DNA of 64,000 nucleotides from Priestia megaterium (GCF_009497655.1 NZ_CP023317.1:509001-573000); one strand, 5' to 3'; positions 17,197-25,712 are shown, numbered from the stretch's first letter. Notes: generated by a model from the sequence alone, not told the origin. Translations and numbers: made by a program.

Positions 17197-18006
17197 ATGA
17201 CAGTACCAAAAGCATTAACCATTGCTGGATCAGACAGCGGTGGAGGAGCAGGCATTCAAGCAGATTTAAAAACATTTCAAGAGCGTGACGTTTTTGGCAT
17301 GTCTGTTATTACAGCTGTGACTGCACAAAATACAGTTGGCGTTCAAGGAGTTTATCCTTTAGAAGTAGAAGCAGTTGAAACGCAGTTAGATTCAATTGCG
17401 ACTGACTTATTTCCTAATGCAGTGAAGACAGGTATGTTGTTCAGTGCTGATATTATTTACGCAGTGGCTCGTAAAATCAAACAGCACGGACTGCAAAATG
17501 TTGTAGTTGATCCCGTTATGATTGCAAAAGGCGGTCAATCTCTTCTTCAAAGAGAAGCTATACAGGCTCTAAAAGAATTATTGCCCCTTTGTGAAGTCAT
17601 TACGCCGAACATACCGGAGGCGGAAGTCATCACGGGGAAAGAAATTCACACGATTGAAGACAGAAAAGAAGCGGCAAAACAGATGCATGAGCTAGGTGTA
17701 AAGCACGTGGTAATTAAAGGCGGACATGACCAATCTCATCAGGATATGATTGATCTAGTGTATGATGGTCATACGTATGTTGAAATCAAGCATGAAAAGA
17801 TGAATACAAAGCATACACACGGGACGGGATGCACGTTTGCTGCTTGCGTCACGGCTGAACTAGCGAAAGGCAAAAGCGTAGTTGAAGCAGTTCAAACCGC
17901 TTCGGATTTTGTTCACTATGCGATTAAGCATACGCTTGAACTTGGTTCGGGACACGGTCCTACTAATCATTGGGCGTATAGAAAATACTTTCGTTCAAAT
18001 ATATAA
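17197..18006 (+). CDS. thiD: Hydroxymethylpyrimidine (phosphate) kinase ThiD
   Basis: Ribokinase-fold enzyme that phosphorylates HMP and HMP-phosphate in thiamine synthesis. I use the ATG at 17197 (269 residues, MTVPKALTIAGSDSGGGAG) with GGAGG 8 bp upstream; a start at 17167 would overlap thiF and contain the Shine-Dalgarno sequence. Substrate loop GSDSGGGAGIQADLKTF, central VVDPVMIAKGG near residue 105, and anion-hole/catalytic Asp motif HGTGCTFAACVTAE near residue 209. Last gene before a strong terminator. Confidence 0.92.
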   Translation: MTVPKALTIAGSDSGGGAGIQADLKTFQERDVFGMSVITAVTAQNTVGVQGVYPLEVEAVETQLDSIATDLFPNAVKTGMLFSADIIYAVARKIKQHGLQNVVVDPVMIAKGGQSLLQREAIQALKELLPLCEVITPNIPEAEVITGKEIHTIEDRKEAAKQMHELGVKHVVIKGGHDQSHQDMIDLVYDGHTYVEIKHEKMNTKHTHGTGCTFAACVTAELAKGKSVVEAVQTASDFVHYAIKHTLELGSGHGPTNHWAYRKYFRSNI

Positions 18007-18038
18007 AAAAACGTGCCTACAATCTAGGCACGTTTTTT
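18005..18038. terminator. Bidirectional terminator between thiD and gpmA
   Basis: CGTGCCTA (18012-18019) pairs with TAGGCACG (18025-18032), flanked by seven A and six T residues. Confidence 0.92.
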
Positions 18039-18762
18039 ATGAAGAAGGAATATGTGTCGGAATTTCTCCATCGATGCCTAAATAATAATGTCTAATGGGC
18101 TTTAAATTATCATCAAGCTCATACACAAGCGGTACGCTTGTGGGAATATTCAAGTTCGCAATGCCATCAGGTGAAATGTTATCCAAATACTGCATCAGAG
18201 CTCTAATCGTATTACCGTGAGCGGAAATAATAACCTTTTTGCCAGCTTTAATAGAAGGAGCAATAGTTTTGTTCCAATATTCTAGAACCCGCTTTTCTGT
18301 ATCGGCTAAGTTTTCCGTTACAGGAAATTGTCCCTTGGCTAATTCCTTATACTTAGGGTTGGAAGCTTCATAGCGAATATCTGTTGTCTCTAAAGCAGGA
18401 GGGCGTTCGTCCATCGACCTTCTCCACAAATGCACCTGCTCTTCTCCAAATTTTTTTGCGGTTTCTTCTTTGTTCAAACCTTGAAGAGCCCCGTAGTGTC
18501 GTTCATTCAGTCTCCAAGATTTATATACAGGAATCCACATGAAGTCCATTTGATGTAAGACAATCCATAGAGTACGAATGGATCGTTTTAAAACAGAAGT
18601 ATAGGCGATATCAAAAGCATATTCGTTTTTTTTTAGCACTTTTCCGGCTTCTCGCGCTTCTTGCAATCCATTTTTAGAAAGGTCTACATCCGTCCAGCCT
18701 GTAAATTTATTTTCAAGGTTCCATACGCTTTGTCCATGCCTAATCAACACAAGTTTTATCAT
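18037..18762 (-). CDS. gpmA: 2,3-bisphosphoglycerate-dependent phosphoglycerate mutase
   Basis: Interconverts 3- and 2-phosphoglycerate by a histidine-phosphatase mechanism. The phosphohistidine motif is [10 protein letters not shown] near residue 5. Substrate-binding regions are [25 protein letters not shown] near residue 86, and the second catalytic His in [14 protein letters not shown] near residue 183. Two adjacent ATGs exist; the second, at 18762, has better spacing from AGGAG (241 residues). Bacilli use the unrelated GpmI as main glycolytic mutase, so this is likely an auxiliary enzyme. The gene is monocistronic. Confidence 0.88.
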   Translation of the reverse strand: MIKLVLIRHGQSVWNLENKFTGWTDVDLSKNGLQEAREAGKVLKKNEYAFDIAYTSVLKRSIRTLWIVLHQMDFMWIPVYKSWRLNERHYGALQGLNKEETAKKFGEEQVHLWRRSMDERPPALETTDIRYEASNPKYKELAKGQFPVTENLADTEKRVLEYWNKTIAPSIKAGKKVIISAHGNTIRALMQYLDNISPDGIANLNIPTSVPLVYELDDNLKPIRHYYLGIDGEIPTHIPSS

Positions 18763-18943
18763 CATGTTCTCCTTTCAACAGTGACTAAGGACTCTATTCT
18801 TTTTTATTATGAGAAGGAAAGTGTTTTTTATCCTAAAGCCGGGGAAAGGAGTTTTTAACATTTAGAAAAAGTGATGCTGAAAAGTAAAGCTTTAACTTTT
18901 TTACGCATATGATAAAAATAAAAAAGGGAAGGGAAGATAGTGG

Positions 18944-19141
18944 ATGAGTGACCAAGAACGTCAGATTCAAGCGCTGCACGGCCAGATTGAAGATTTAAAA
19001 GAAGAAATTTATCAGATGAAGCTTGATATTAGCACATTAGAGAAAGAAAAAGGAAAGCCTGTTTTGACACCGTCTCTCGTTGGTCAAATAGGAGGTTTTG
19101 TTCTAGGTGGATTAGCTATAATTGGTATTTTTTGGATGTAG
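18944..19141 (+). CDS. Small coiled-coil membrane-anchored protein
   Basis: 65 residues. Residues 1-37 form a charged heptad-like helix (QIQALHGQIEDLKEEIYQM), followed by a glycine-rich hydrophobic C-terminal segment (QIGGFVLGGLAIIGIFWM) that looks like a tail anchor. GAAGGGAAG precedes the ATG. No family recognised; it could be a small adaptor at the membrane. Convergent with the SDR-like gene and separated from it by a perfect inverted repeat. Confidence 0.6.
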   Translation: MSDQERQIQALHGQIEDLKEEIYQMKLDISTLEKEKGKPVLTPSLVGQIGGFVLGGLAIIGIFWM

Positions 19142-19169
19142 AACTTTTCGTTTTGAAAACGAAAAGTTC
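19141..19169. repeat. Perfect 14-bp inverted repeat between convergent genes
   Basis: GAACTTTTCGTTTT (19141-19154) and its exact complement (19156-19169) around one G. No U tract follows on either strand, so it may act as a shared transcription barrier or as mRNA 3'-end protection. Confidence 0.6.
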
Positions 19170-19179
19170 TCCTGATTTT

Positions 19180-19800
19180 TCAATAAGCAATTCCAACGCG
19201 GCATTTTGGGAATTTTTGAGCCCATATTTCATGGTAGGTAAAGTGAGCGGTATCTCCCGTTGAAATTTTAACGGCATCTGCTGGCAAAATATCTTTTTCC
19301 ACTCGGTATGTGCCTGTTACTTCACCATCAGGCAAGTAGGTTGGGCATATAACGGTCCAGTTTAGGTCACTTTCCTTCAAGTGTAAGTATCCTTTTAAAT
19401 GATCTTCTGCTGCTCTGGTCGTTTTACGCTTCGATTCATTTGATTGAAAACGATACTTTTCCGGTTCTGTTCGTGACTGTAAAATACCTGCAGTTCCGAT
19501 AGTAAGAATACGATGAACGCCGTAATGCTTCATGCTGTTTATAATAAGCGGAATACTTTTTGAAATGGTCTCTGCACCATCTGTATTTAACGCGCTGACT
19601 ACGATATCTTGGTGCTTGAGGGCAAAGCTGATATTTTCTTGATCAAGGACATCGCCTTGTAAGATATGTAGGTTTGGATGACTAATCTTTAGCTTATTGC
19701 GGTCTCTAACAAGTACCGTAACGTCGTTTTCATCTTTTAGCATCATTTTTAATAAAGACTGTCCAACTCGTCCTGTTGAGCCTAATAGTAAAATTTTCAT
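19180..19800 (-). CDS. NAD(P)-binding atypical short-chain dehydrogenase-like protein
   Basis: 206 residues of the NAD(P)H-binding (NmrA/BVR-B-like) family. The N-terminal motif LLLGSTGRVGQSL begins at residue 4, VLVRDRNKL follows the second strand, and TVICPTYLPDGEVTGTYRVE lies near residue 150. The active-site Tyr-x-x-x-Lys of classical SDRs is not obvious. ATG at 19800 is preferred, with GAGGGG 9 bp upstream. A 7-1-7 palindrome lies 43 bp upstream. Role unknown; such proteins often respond to redox stress. Confidence 0.8.
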   Translation of the reverse strand: MKILLLGSTGRVGQSLLKMMLKDENDVTVLVRDRNKLKISHPNLHILQGDVLDQENISFALKHQDIVVSALNTDGAETISKSIPLIINSMKHYGVHRILTIGTAGILQSRTEPEKYRFQSNESKRKTTRAAEDHLKGYLHLKESDLNWTVICPTYLPDGEVTGTYRVEKDILPADAVKISTGDTAHFTYHEIWAQKFPKCRVGIAY

Positions 19801-19842
19801 TGGTTGCACCCCTCTATAAAAGATAGTATCTATTCTTTAGAA

Positions 19843-19857
19843 TATACAATTTGTATA
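19843..19857 (-). promoter_or_regulatory. 7-1-7 palindrome upstream of the SDR-like gene
   Basis: TATACAATTTGTATA is a perfect 15-base inverted repeat around a central T, placed where a MarR- or HxlR-type repressor would bind. The regulator is not encoded nearby. Confidence 0.4.
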
Positions 19858-19985
19858 CTTATTCATAATAAAAAGCATGTGTAGCATAAAGTAATACAAA
19901 GTTGATGAAGAAAATATTCAACATCAAAAAAATTTGATATGATAAAAAGACAGAAAAATCAAAAAAATAGGAGAGTGAATGTCTT

Positions 19986-21251
19986 TTGGGAGACTTGCCT
20001 CTGAATCAAATGATGATATTAGTCGTTTTGCTTATGTTATCAGCTTTCTTTTCATCTGCTGAGACAGCCTTTTCAAGCGTAAATAAAATTCGTTTAAAAC
20101 ATTACGCTGAGAAAAAATATCGAGGAAGTAAAAAAGCGCTGCATATTGCTGAACACTTTGAGCAGACGCTATCGACAATTTTAGTAGGAAATGTTGTCGT
20201 AAACATTGCTGCGTCCTCTTTGGCAGCTAAAATTGCCCTCGATGTGTTTAAAGGAAACCTAGCACTTGTGATTAGTATCATCGTTATGACCATCATCATT
20301 TTGATTTTTGGTGAAGTCTTGCCGAAATCGTTAGCGAAAGAGCATGCCGAATCTTTTGCGCTGAGGATTTCTTCCTTGTTATTTCTTATTATTAAATTAT
20401 TAACCCCGATTTCCTTCTTATTTTTACAGGTGAGAAAAGGAGCTTCTCACTTGTTAGCGTCTGCTCCTACACCAACGATTACAGAAGATGAAATTAAAGT
20501 GATGGTAGATTTAAGCGAAGAAGAAGGAACGATTAATAATATTGAAAAAGAGCTAGTTCATCGTTCACTCAATTTTAATGACATTGTGGTGGGGCAAATT
20601 TTAAAACCTAGAATAGATGTCACAGCGGTTGACGTAAATGCCGATATTGATTCGGTTTGTCAAATGTTTCTTGAAGAGAGATATTCGAGAGTCCCTGTAT
20701 ACGAAGATCATATTGATAACATTATTGGCATTTTATCAGAAAGAGAATTTTTAACCTGTTTAGTCCAAAGAAAAGAGATTTTTATTCGTGATTTGTTGAG
20801 ACAACCTATTTTTGTAGTAGAATCCATGAAAATATCTGTACTATTGCCAGAGCTTCAAAAAAGTAAGGTGCACATGGCAATTGTAGTTGATGAGTTTGGT
20901 GGAACGGCCGGTCTTGTGACCTTAGAGGATATATTAGAAGAAATTGTGGGAGAGATTTGGGATGAACATGATGAAGCTGTTAAGTATGTACATCAGATAG
21001 GGGAAAAGGAGTACGAATTTAACGCAGACATCCCTATTGATGAATTTTTAACCTATGTAGCAGTTAGTTCTCCTGACAGTACGTGCCATACCTTAGGGGG
21101 ATGGATATATGAGCAGTTTGATCATATTCCTGCTAAAGGAGACTTTTTCTCATATGAAGAGATATTGTTTACCATTAAGGAAGTAGAAAATCGACGCATT
21201 CGCAAAGTTTCCGTAAAATCATTTGCGAATAAGAATGAGGAAGCTGATTAA
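19986..21251 (+). CDS. CNNM/CBS-domain membrane protein (CorC/HlyC family)
   Basis: 421 residues. An N-terminal DUF21/CNNM membrane domain (about residues 1-180, with the signature SAFFSSAETAFSSVN at 19-33) is followed by a CBS pair (about 205-325, ILKPRIDVTAVDVN and VDEFGGTAGLVTLEDILEEI) and a C-terminal CorC-HlyC domain (about 340-415). Homologues are linked to magnesium efflux. The start is a TTG at 19986 with AGGAG about 12 bp upstream; an ATG at 20010 is an alternative that shortens the N-terminus by eight residues. Bacilli have several paralogues, so I give no symbol. Confidence 0.85.
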   Translation: MGDLPLNQMMILVVLLMLSAFFSSAETAFSSVNKIRLKHYAEKKYRGSKKALHIAEHFEQTLSTILVGNVVVNIAASSLAAKIALDVFKGNLALVISIIVMTIIILIFGEVLPKSLAKEHAESFALRISSLLFLIIKLLTPISFLFLQVRKGASHLLASAPTPTITEDEIKVMVDLSEEEGTINNIEKELVHRSLNFNDIVVGQILKPRIDVTAVDVNADIDSVCQMFLEERYSRVPVYEDHIDNIIGILSEREFLTCLVQRKEIFIRDLLRQPIFVVESMKISVLLPELQKSKVHMAIVVDEFGGTAGLVTLEDILEEIVGEIWDEHDEAVKYVHQIGEKEYEFNADIPIDEFLTYVAVSSPDSTCHTLGGWIYEQFDHIPAKGDFFSYEEILFTIKEVENRRIRKVSVKSFANKNEEAD

Positions 21252-21263
21252 AAGAAATTAGAA

Positions 21264-21289
21264 AGCGCTCCAAGAGATCTTGGAGCGCT
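21264..21289 (-). terminator. Hairpin at the SASP gene 3' end
   Basis: AGCGCTCCAAG (21264-21274) pairs perfectly with CTTGGAGCGCT (21279-21289). A T-rich but interrupted tail follows on the minus strand, so it most likely terminates the SASP mRNA. Confidence 0.7.
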
Positions 21290-21316
21290 AAAGCCATAAT
21301 ATGAAATTAGTTAATA

Positions 21317-21535
21317 TTAGTACTTGCCGCCTAAGTTTTGCTCAGCTAATTGTACTAAACGTTTTGTGATTTCGCCACCAACAGATCCGTTCGCACGAGC
21401 TGTTGCATCTGGTCCTAAGTTTACACCAAACTCACTAGCGATTTCGAACTTCATTTGATCGATAGCAGCTTGAGCACCAGGAGCTACTAACTTGTTTGAT
21501 GAATTTCTGTTTGATGCGTTTTGATAATTTGCCAT
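21317..21535 (-). CDS. Alpha/beta-type small acid-soluble spore protein, SASP-C type
   Basis: DNA-binding protein that coats and protects spore DNA and is degraded at germination. 72 residues starting [20 protein letters not shown]. The germination-protease site is [15 protein letters not shown], and the DNA-binding C-terminal signature is [15 protein letters not shown]. As I remember it, the sequence equals SASP-C of B. megaterium, which is the main species clue. GAGGAG lies about 10 bp before the ATG. A sigma-G-type promoter lies 150 bp upstream, which is far for a SASP gene, and the intervening leader holds a tRNA-like cloverleaf. Confidence 0.95.
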   Translation of the reverse strand: MANYQNASNRNSSNKLVAPGAQAAIDQMKFEIASEFGVNLGPDATARANGSVGGEITKRLVQLAEQNLGGKY

Positions 21536-21572
21536 GTGTATTCATCTCCTCGTTAGATAAAATAGATTGTAA

Positions 21573-21648
21573 TGGTTGAGTTAGCTGGAGTTGAACCAGC
21601 CGAGCAGATACATCGATTAGACCTGCTTGCCTACCGCGGCGTAACTCA
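21573..21648 (-). tRNA. tRNA-like cloverleaf with encoded CCA and abnormal anticodon arm
   Basis: On the minus strand 73 bases plus CCA fold as follows. The acceptor stem is TGAGTTA with TAACTCA (7 perfect pairs), then discriminator A and encoded CCA (21575-21573). The T arm is GCTGG-TTCAACT-CCAGC and fits the GGTTCRANYCC box. A 3-bp D-like arm is GCC-GCGGTA-GGC. The middle arm is AGCAGGT with ATCTGCT (one G.U) enclosing 11 bases, instead of a 5-bp stem with 7-base loop, so no anticodon can be assigned. It lies between the sigma-G promoter and the SASP start codon, on the same strand. It may be a processed tRNA-like RNA, a relic tRNA, or a leader structure. Confidence 0.7.
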
Positions 21649-21682
21649 ATGTTTGCGAGCTGTTGTGCTCGGTTGTTACTAG

Positions 21683-21713
21683 TATTATGGCGAAAGGTAA
21701 AAAAACATATACA
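21683..21713 (-). promoter_or_regulatory. Probable sigma-G promoter of the SASP gene
   Basis: Minus strand: TGTATA (21713-21708), 18-bp spacer, CATAATA (21689-21683). This fits forespore sigma-G promoters. The predicted transcript starts near 21676 and would include the hairpin at 21656-21671 and the tRNA-like element. Confidence 0.7.
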
Positions 21714-21828
21714 TAGAAAATTATTGGTAATTTATAGAAATTTTTGTGTGGAGTTTGATAAAGAGTAAGAGAGTTTTATTCCGTGCATATTATAGGTACA
21801 TATTGATCAGGTAAAGCGAGGTGTGCGG

Positions 21829-22071
21829 ATGTCGATTTGTTCCTTATGTAATGGGTTTAGTGATGTACAAATGACGTGTAAAGCATGTGGAGAAGTGCTA
21901 GGGGATATGGGAAAAGTCAGCGATTATTTTGATGATTACAGTGCTTACATGGAAATCGATCAGTTAAAAGTAGAAAATGGGTATCCTAGTGATTTAGCAA
22001 ATCACCAATGTATTCATCTCTTTTATTGCTCTACTTGTCACAGTGAGGAATTGAAGCAAATACAGGAATAA
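21829..22071 (+). CDS. Small zinc-ribbon-like protein of unknown function
   Basis: 80 residues from the ATG at 21829 (MSICSLCNGF), with GAGGTG just upstream. Three Cys-x-x-Cys pairs (CSLC, CKAC, CSTC), plus HQC and a conserved HLFYCSTCHSEE end, indicate zinc binding. The middle is acidic (DYFDDYSAYMEID). No family assigned; similar small proteins occur in spore formers. A terminator follows at once. Confidence 0.65.
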   Translation: MSICSLCNGFSDVQMTCKACGEVLGDMGKVSDYFDDYSAYMEIDQLKVENGYPSDLANHQCIHLFYCSTCHSEELKQIQE

Positions 22072-22096
22072 AAAAAGACCCCTAAGGGTCTTTTTT
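22071..22096. terminator. Bidirectional terminator
   Basis: GACCC (22077-22081), loop CTAA, GGGTC (22086-22090), flanked by A and T runs. Shared with the convergent msmX gene. Confidence 0.88.
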
Positions 22097-23204
22097 ATTC
22101 GTGTTCAGCACGGATGCGCTGTTCAGATTCTGCATCAAAGAAATGTGCTTTGTTCATATCTAATGCTAAGTCTAGAGACTGAAGCGGTTTAATATCTGTT
22201 CTTGAATCTACGCGTGCTACAAAATCTTGTCCGCCAAGTTTAGAATAAAGCATGGTTTCAGCTCCCATTAACTCGGATACATCGACTTTAATGGTAACTT
22301 TTGTGCCGGGTGAAGATTCAATAAATACAGGCTCATCATGGAAATCTTCAGGACGGATGCCTAAAATAATTTGTTTATTTAAATATCCTTGCTCGCGAAG
22401 TATTTTCATTTTACCTTCCGGAACTGCAAGAAGAGAATCGCCTACTTGAACCTTTCCGTCTTTTAACGTTCCGGTTAAGAAGTTCATAGCAGGAGAACCA
22501 ATAAACCCGCCTACAAATACATTTTCAGGTTTTTCATATACTTCTTTTGGTGTACCAACCTGCTGGATAATCCCATCTTTCATAACAACCAGACGAGAAG
22601 CCATTGTCATTGCTTCGGTTTGGTCATGTGTTACGTAAATTGTCGTTGTACCCAAACGCTGGTGAAGCTTCGCAATTTCAGAACGCATTTGCACACGTAA
22701 TTTCGCGTCTAAGTTTGATAAAGGTTCGTCCATTAAGAAGACCTTAGCATCACGAACGATTGCACGACCTAGAGCTACACGCTGACGCTGTCCGCCGGAT
22801 AATGCTTTTGGCTTGCGCTCTAAGTATTGCTCAAGTCCTAAAATACGAGCGGCATCTTTTACGCGGCGTTCGATTTCATCTTTTGGTAATTTACGAAGTT
22901 TTAAGCCGAAAGCCATGTTGTCATATACGCTCATATGCGGATACAATGCGTAGTTTTGGAATACCATTGCAATATCGCGATCTTTTGGAGCAACGTCATT
23001 TACACGCTTGCTGTCAATATAAAAATCACCTTTGGAAATTTCCTCTAGCCCTGCAACCATACGAAGCGTTGTCGATTTCCCGCAGCCTGAAGGCCCAACA
23101 AATACAATAAATTCTTTATCTTGAATGTGAAGGTTAAAATCTTTTACCGCCGTCACATCTTTATCATACATTTTATAAATATGTTCTAAACGTAATTCAG
23201 CCAT
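22095..23204 (-). CDS. msmX: Multi-sugar ABC transporter ATPase MsmX
   Basis: Shared ATPase that energises several sugar importers (maltodextrin, arabinan, melibiose and others in B. subtilis). The start is set at 23204 (369 residues, [14 protein letters not shown]), because AAGGGGG lies 8 bp upstream; the frame extends further but without a ribosome binding site. Walker [10 protein letters not shown] near residue 37, signature LSGGQRQR near residue 134, Walker [17 protein letters not shown], and a C-terminal regulatory OB domain ([10 protein letters not shown]). The gene stands alone, as MsmX usually does. A CcpA-like site lies 28 bp upstream. Confidence 0.92.
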   Translation of the reverse strand: MAELRLEHIYKMYDKDVTAVKDFNLHIQDKEFIVFVGPSGCGKSTTLRMVAGLEEISKGDFYIDSKRVNDVAPKDRDIAMVFQNYALYPHMSVYDNMAFGLKLRKLPKDEIERRVKDAARILGLEQYLERKPKALSGGQRQRVALGRAIVRDAKVFLMDEPLSNLDAKLRVQMRSEIAKLHQRLGTTTIYVTHDQTEAMTMASRLVVMKDGIIQQVGTPKEVYEKPENVFVGGFIGSPAMNFLTGTLKDGKVQVGDSLLAVPEGKMKILREQGYLNKQIILGIRPEDFHDEPVFIESSPGTKVTIKVDVSELMGAETMLYSKLGGQDFVARVDSRTDIKPLQSLDLALDMNKAHFFDAESEQRIRAEHE

Positions 23205-23231
23205 TTCCATTTCCCCCTTGTATGTACTCTG

Positions 23232-23245
23232 TGAAACCGTTTTCT
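23232..23245. promoter_or_regulatory. Possible cre (CcpA) site upstream of msmX
   Basis: TGAAACCGTTTTCT fits the TGNAANCGNWNNCW core. Location in the msmX leader would allow catabolite control of a shared sugar ATPase. Confidence 0.45.
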
Positions 23246-23294
23246 TAACTCTAGTGTAATTTTTTTTAATGAAACGGTAAATGGCAAACATGCA

Positions 23295-23340
23295 CAAAAA
23301 AAAGAAAGAGTTTTCGTGCACTATTTACGAAAACCCTTTC
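23295..23340 (-). terminator. Terminator of the PucR/CdaR-type gene
   Basis: GAAAGAGTTTTCGT (23304-23317) pairs with ACGAAAACCCTTTC (23327-23340), one mismatch, followed on the minus strand by a run of T. Confidence 0.8.
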
Positions 23341-23343
23341 ATT

Positions 23344-24246
23344 TTATTTTTTATCCTGCGAATTTTTTAACGCAAGAATAGCTAAGTAAGCAGACACAGC
23401 TCCCGTGAAGTGTTTGATATCAAGGTGTGTGCGATCAATAAATTTCTCAATTCTATACTGCAAGCTGTTGCGATGCATGTACAATTTCTTAGCAGCAAGA
23501 GATACGTTTAAATTACATTCTAAATAAACTTTAATCGTTTCTAAAAGATCTCCATCATCTTTTACTAAGTCAAGTAAATGTATCATATGATTTTGGATTG
23601 CCTCTGAAGACTCTTGCAGAACCAAATGGGGTAAAACGTCGGTAAAATGGATAACATGGTTTTGTTCGACTGTATGCTTAATTTGATAAAACCATTTCTT
23701 TTCACGCTCAAAAATTAATCGCGGTGAAGACGGAAAAAAGTGAATTTGTCCTTCAAAGAACTGAATTGAAGTTTCAAAATCATGACATAGCACCTCGATA
23801 GAATCTGATAAATTTTCAGTTAAGTCATTAGGATCATCAAAGGTTTCGATAACGATACCTGATTGTTTATCAATCCACAACACAGTAATCGAGGTAGAAT
23901 ACAAGGCGTGAAGCGCATTTTCAAACTCTATTTTTTGTTCAAACAAACGTTTAATTAAAAACTGGGTAAAGCGAAAAGAATGGTGCGTATGATGAGAGTG
24001 AATGACTTTTTCAGGTGCTTTAAATAACAGGTTTGACCAATACAATTGTTCTGGCGTCAGGAAAGAAACTTCCTCATCATAAGGCGTTAAAAAAGCAGAA
24101 AGTAATGCCTGCTCTTTTTGAGACAAAGCCGTGTGTTCAATTCCAATGAAGCCTTCATCACATGAAAACCATTTGTATCGTTCAAATTGAGAAGGGATTT
24201 TAGCCTTAATCATTTTATCCCCAAATAGTGTGTGCAGCTGTTTCAT
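23344..24246 (-). CDS. PucR/CdaR-type helix-turn-helix regulator
   Basis: 300 residues. The last 60 form the PucR C-terminal helix-turn-helix: LLETIKVYLECNLNVSLAAK, then LYMHRNSLQYRIEKF, the recognition part, and a tail similar to CdaR. The N-terminal part has no recognisable sensor domain and is poorly conserved. ATG at 24246. It lies between yheE and msmX with its own terminator. The ligand and targets are unknown; neighbours include the shared sugar ATPase gene, which is a possible but unproven target. Confidence 0.75.
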   Translation of the reverse strand: MKQLHTLFGDKMIKAKIPSQFERYKWFSCDEGFIGIEHTALSQKEQALLSAFLTPYDEEVSFLTPEQLYWSNLLFKAPEKVIHSHHTHHSFRFTQFLIKRLFEQKIEFENALHALYSTSITVLWIDKQSGIVIETFDDPNDLTENLSDSIEVLCHDFETSIQFFEGQIHFFPSSPRLIFEREKKWFYQIKHTVEQNHVIHFTDVLPHLVLQESSEAIQNHMIHLLDLVKDDGDLLETIKVYLECNLNVSLAAKKLYMHRNSLQYRIEKFIDRTHLDIKHFTGAVSAYLAILALKNSQDKK

Positions 24247-24275
24247 CTGTGCTCGTTCCCTTCGGTGAAAGCTTA

Positions 24276-24485
24276 CTATTCATAAACGTGAAAAAGCATA
24301 AGCTCATGAATATAATCAATTAATTGTGTTTCATCTATTTGATTAGAAAGCGCAGTTTTCCATACAATTTGTCCATCTTTTAAATAATCAGCCTCGTAAT
24401 AAACCCGATTCATATAAAACGAGATGTGCCAGCCCGGCATTCGATTATTTTGATACAGTGGTTTAACCTGAAAATGTGCAACCAT
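24276..24485 (-). CDS. yheE: YheE-like small protein
   Basis: 69 residues from the ATG at 24485 (MVAHFQVKPLYQNNRMPGWH), with AGGAG 9 bp upstream. Aromatic-rich sequence with HELMLFHVYE at the C-terminus, matching my memory of B. subtilis YheE, which lies beside yheD/yheC there too. Function unknown. No membrane segment. Confidence 0.75.
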   Translation of the reverse strand: MVAHFQVKPLYQNNRMPGWHISFYMNRVYYEADYLKDGQIVWKTALSNQIDETQLIDYIHELMLFHVYE

Positions 24486-24551
24486 AAAGAAAATCTCCTT
24501 TCTCAAGTAGTTATTATAAGCTTACCATGAGAAAAGGAGATGAAAAATCAT

Positions 24552-25712
24552 TTAATCTAAAAATTTTGTTAATTTGTAAAATATGTTGCATATGTGTTTA
24601 GCACCTTGCGTTTGAATGTCTGTTTCATCAAAAATCATCGGTTTTGCATTCACTTCAAACAGATAATAATGACCTTGGACTGACTTTGCCATATCAAGAG
24701 AAAATTCTTCAATGAGAGGGAAGGACTTTTGAAGGACTTGCCCGCACGTATTTACAAAAGACGAAAGAAAGGAAGTATCTACTTCATCTTCAAGATCTTG
24801 AGAAGGTGAAATGCTTCCGCCGTTTAACGTATGTGTTGTAATGGAGTGATAGGGACTATGTCGAATACCGACGCCGCTAATAACATACCGGCTATCTTTG
24901 TGATGCGCTAAAATACGTAAGTCATAGCGCCGGTCTTTGAATGGCTGCGTCTCAATTGCTTCTTGAATGAGATAAGCAGACCTGGGAAGGTCAATTGCTT
25001 GTAAAGAAGAAAATTCTTCTTTGCGTGTATGATCTTGATAAATAATCGTATGCTTATCGGAAGATAATCGGAAAATTCCAGCGCCTTTACTGCTGTTAAT
25101 AGGCTTAAAATAAAGAGAAGAGTGTTTTTGCAGAAGCTTAGCAATATCAATTTCTGGTGTTAAACGATAGGTTTTAGGAAGGTGAGAAGATAATAGTGGA
25201 TGTTTTGAAAATAACTGATACACTTTCCATTTTGAAAAAAAAGCGGAATTAAAAAGGGGGATGTGCCTGCTTTTTATTTTTTTGTGTAAAGATTTCAGCT
25301 TTTTGGTTTCTGATTTTCTTCCTGGATAACGATTATATATAACGTTTGGCAGCGGCAAAGTTGTTTTGATCCACTGCTTTTTTGCCCCGTCAAAGCAATA
25401 CCCTTCAAAGAAGTGATGAGACATTGTTTCTTCAGCGAATAAAGCAAGAAGCCCGCCTTTCTCTTGCAGGGTATGATGTAAGAGTTCTAATAAAGGACGC
25501 TGTTTTACATTCAGTTTTTCCAAAACAGCTTTGTTCGTTAAAACTCCCACAATAGGACCTGCTTTTTCTCCTTTTAAACGAAGAAAAGCTTGAGTAGGAG
25601 AAATGCTTTGAGTAAAGGGAAGTTCAATTTCTTGAACTCCCCATGTGTAAGATGCTGAAGGATTATTATGAAACCACTGCTGCTTTTCTTTGTGATAGTA
25701 AATTGTAATCAT
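24552..25712 (-). CDS. yheC: YheC/YheD family ATP-grasp protein, fourth of the array
   Basis: 386 residues with an ATP-grasp fold: PNVIYNRYPGRKSE near residue 140, the nucleotide lysine in LYFKPINSSKGAGIFRLS near residue 230, and the metal motif YLFEVNAKPM near residue 355. YheC/YheD proteins are described as spore-coat-associated in B. subtilis. Their ligase reaction, presumably forming an amide with an amino acid, is not known to me. ATG overlaps the stop of the upstream gene (ATGA), implying coupled translation. It is the second yheC-like gene of the array. Confidence 0.8.
   Translation of the reverse strand: MITIYYHKEKQQWFHNNPSASYTWGVQEIELPFTQSISPTQAFLRLKGEKAGPIVGVLTNKAVLEKLNVKQRPLLELLHHTLQEKGGLLALFAEETMSHHFFEGYCFDGAKKQWIKTTLPLPNVIYNRYPGRKSETKKLKSLHKKIKSRHIPLFNSAFFSKWKVYQLFSKHPLLSSHLPKTYRLTPEIDIAKLLQKHSSLYFKPINSSKGAGIFRLSSDKHTIIYQDHTRKEEFSSLQAIDLPRSAYLIQEAIETQPFKDRRYDLRILAHHKDSRYVISGVGIRHSPYHSITTHTLNGGSISPSQDLEDEVDTSFLSSFVNTCGQVLQKSFPLIEEFSLDMAKSVQGHYYLFEVNAKPMIFDETDIQTQGAKHICNIFYKLTKFLD

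Noticed and set aside
21573-21648. Ordinary elongator tRNA gene
   Set aside because: The T arm and acceptor are canonical, but the anticodon arm cannot form a 5-bp stem with a 7-base loop, so no isotype can be given.
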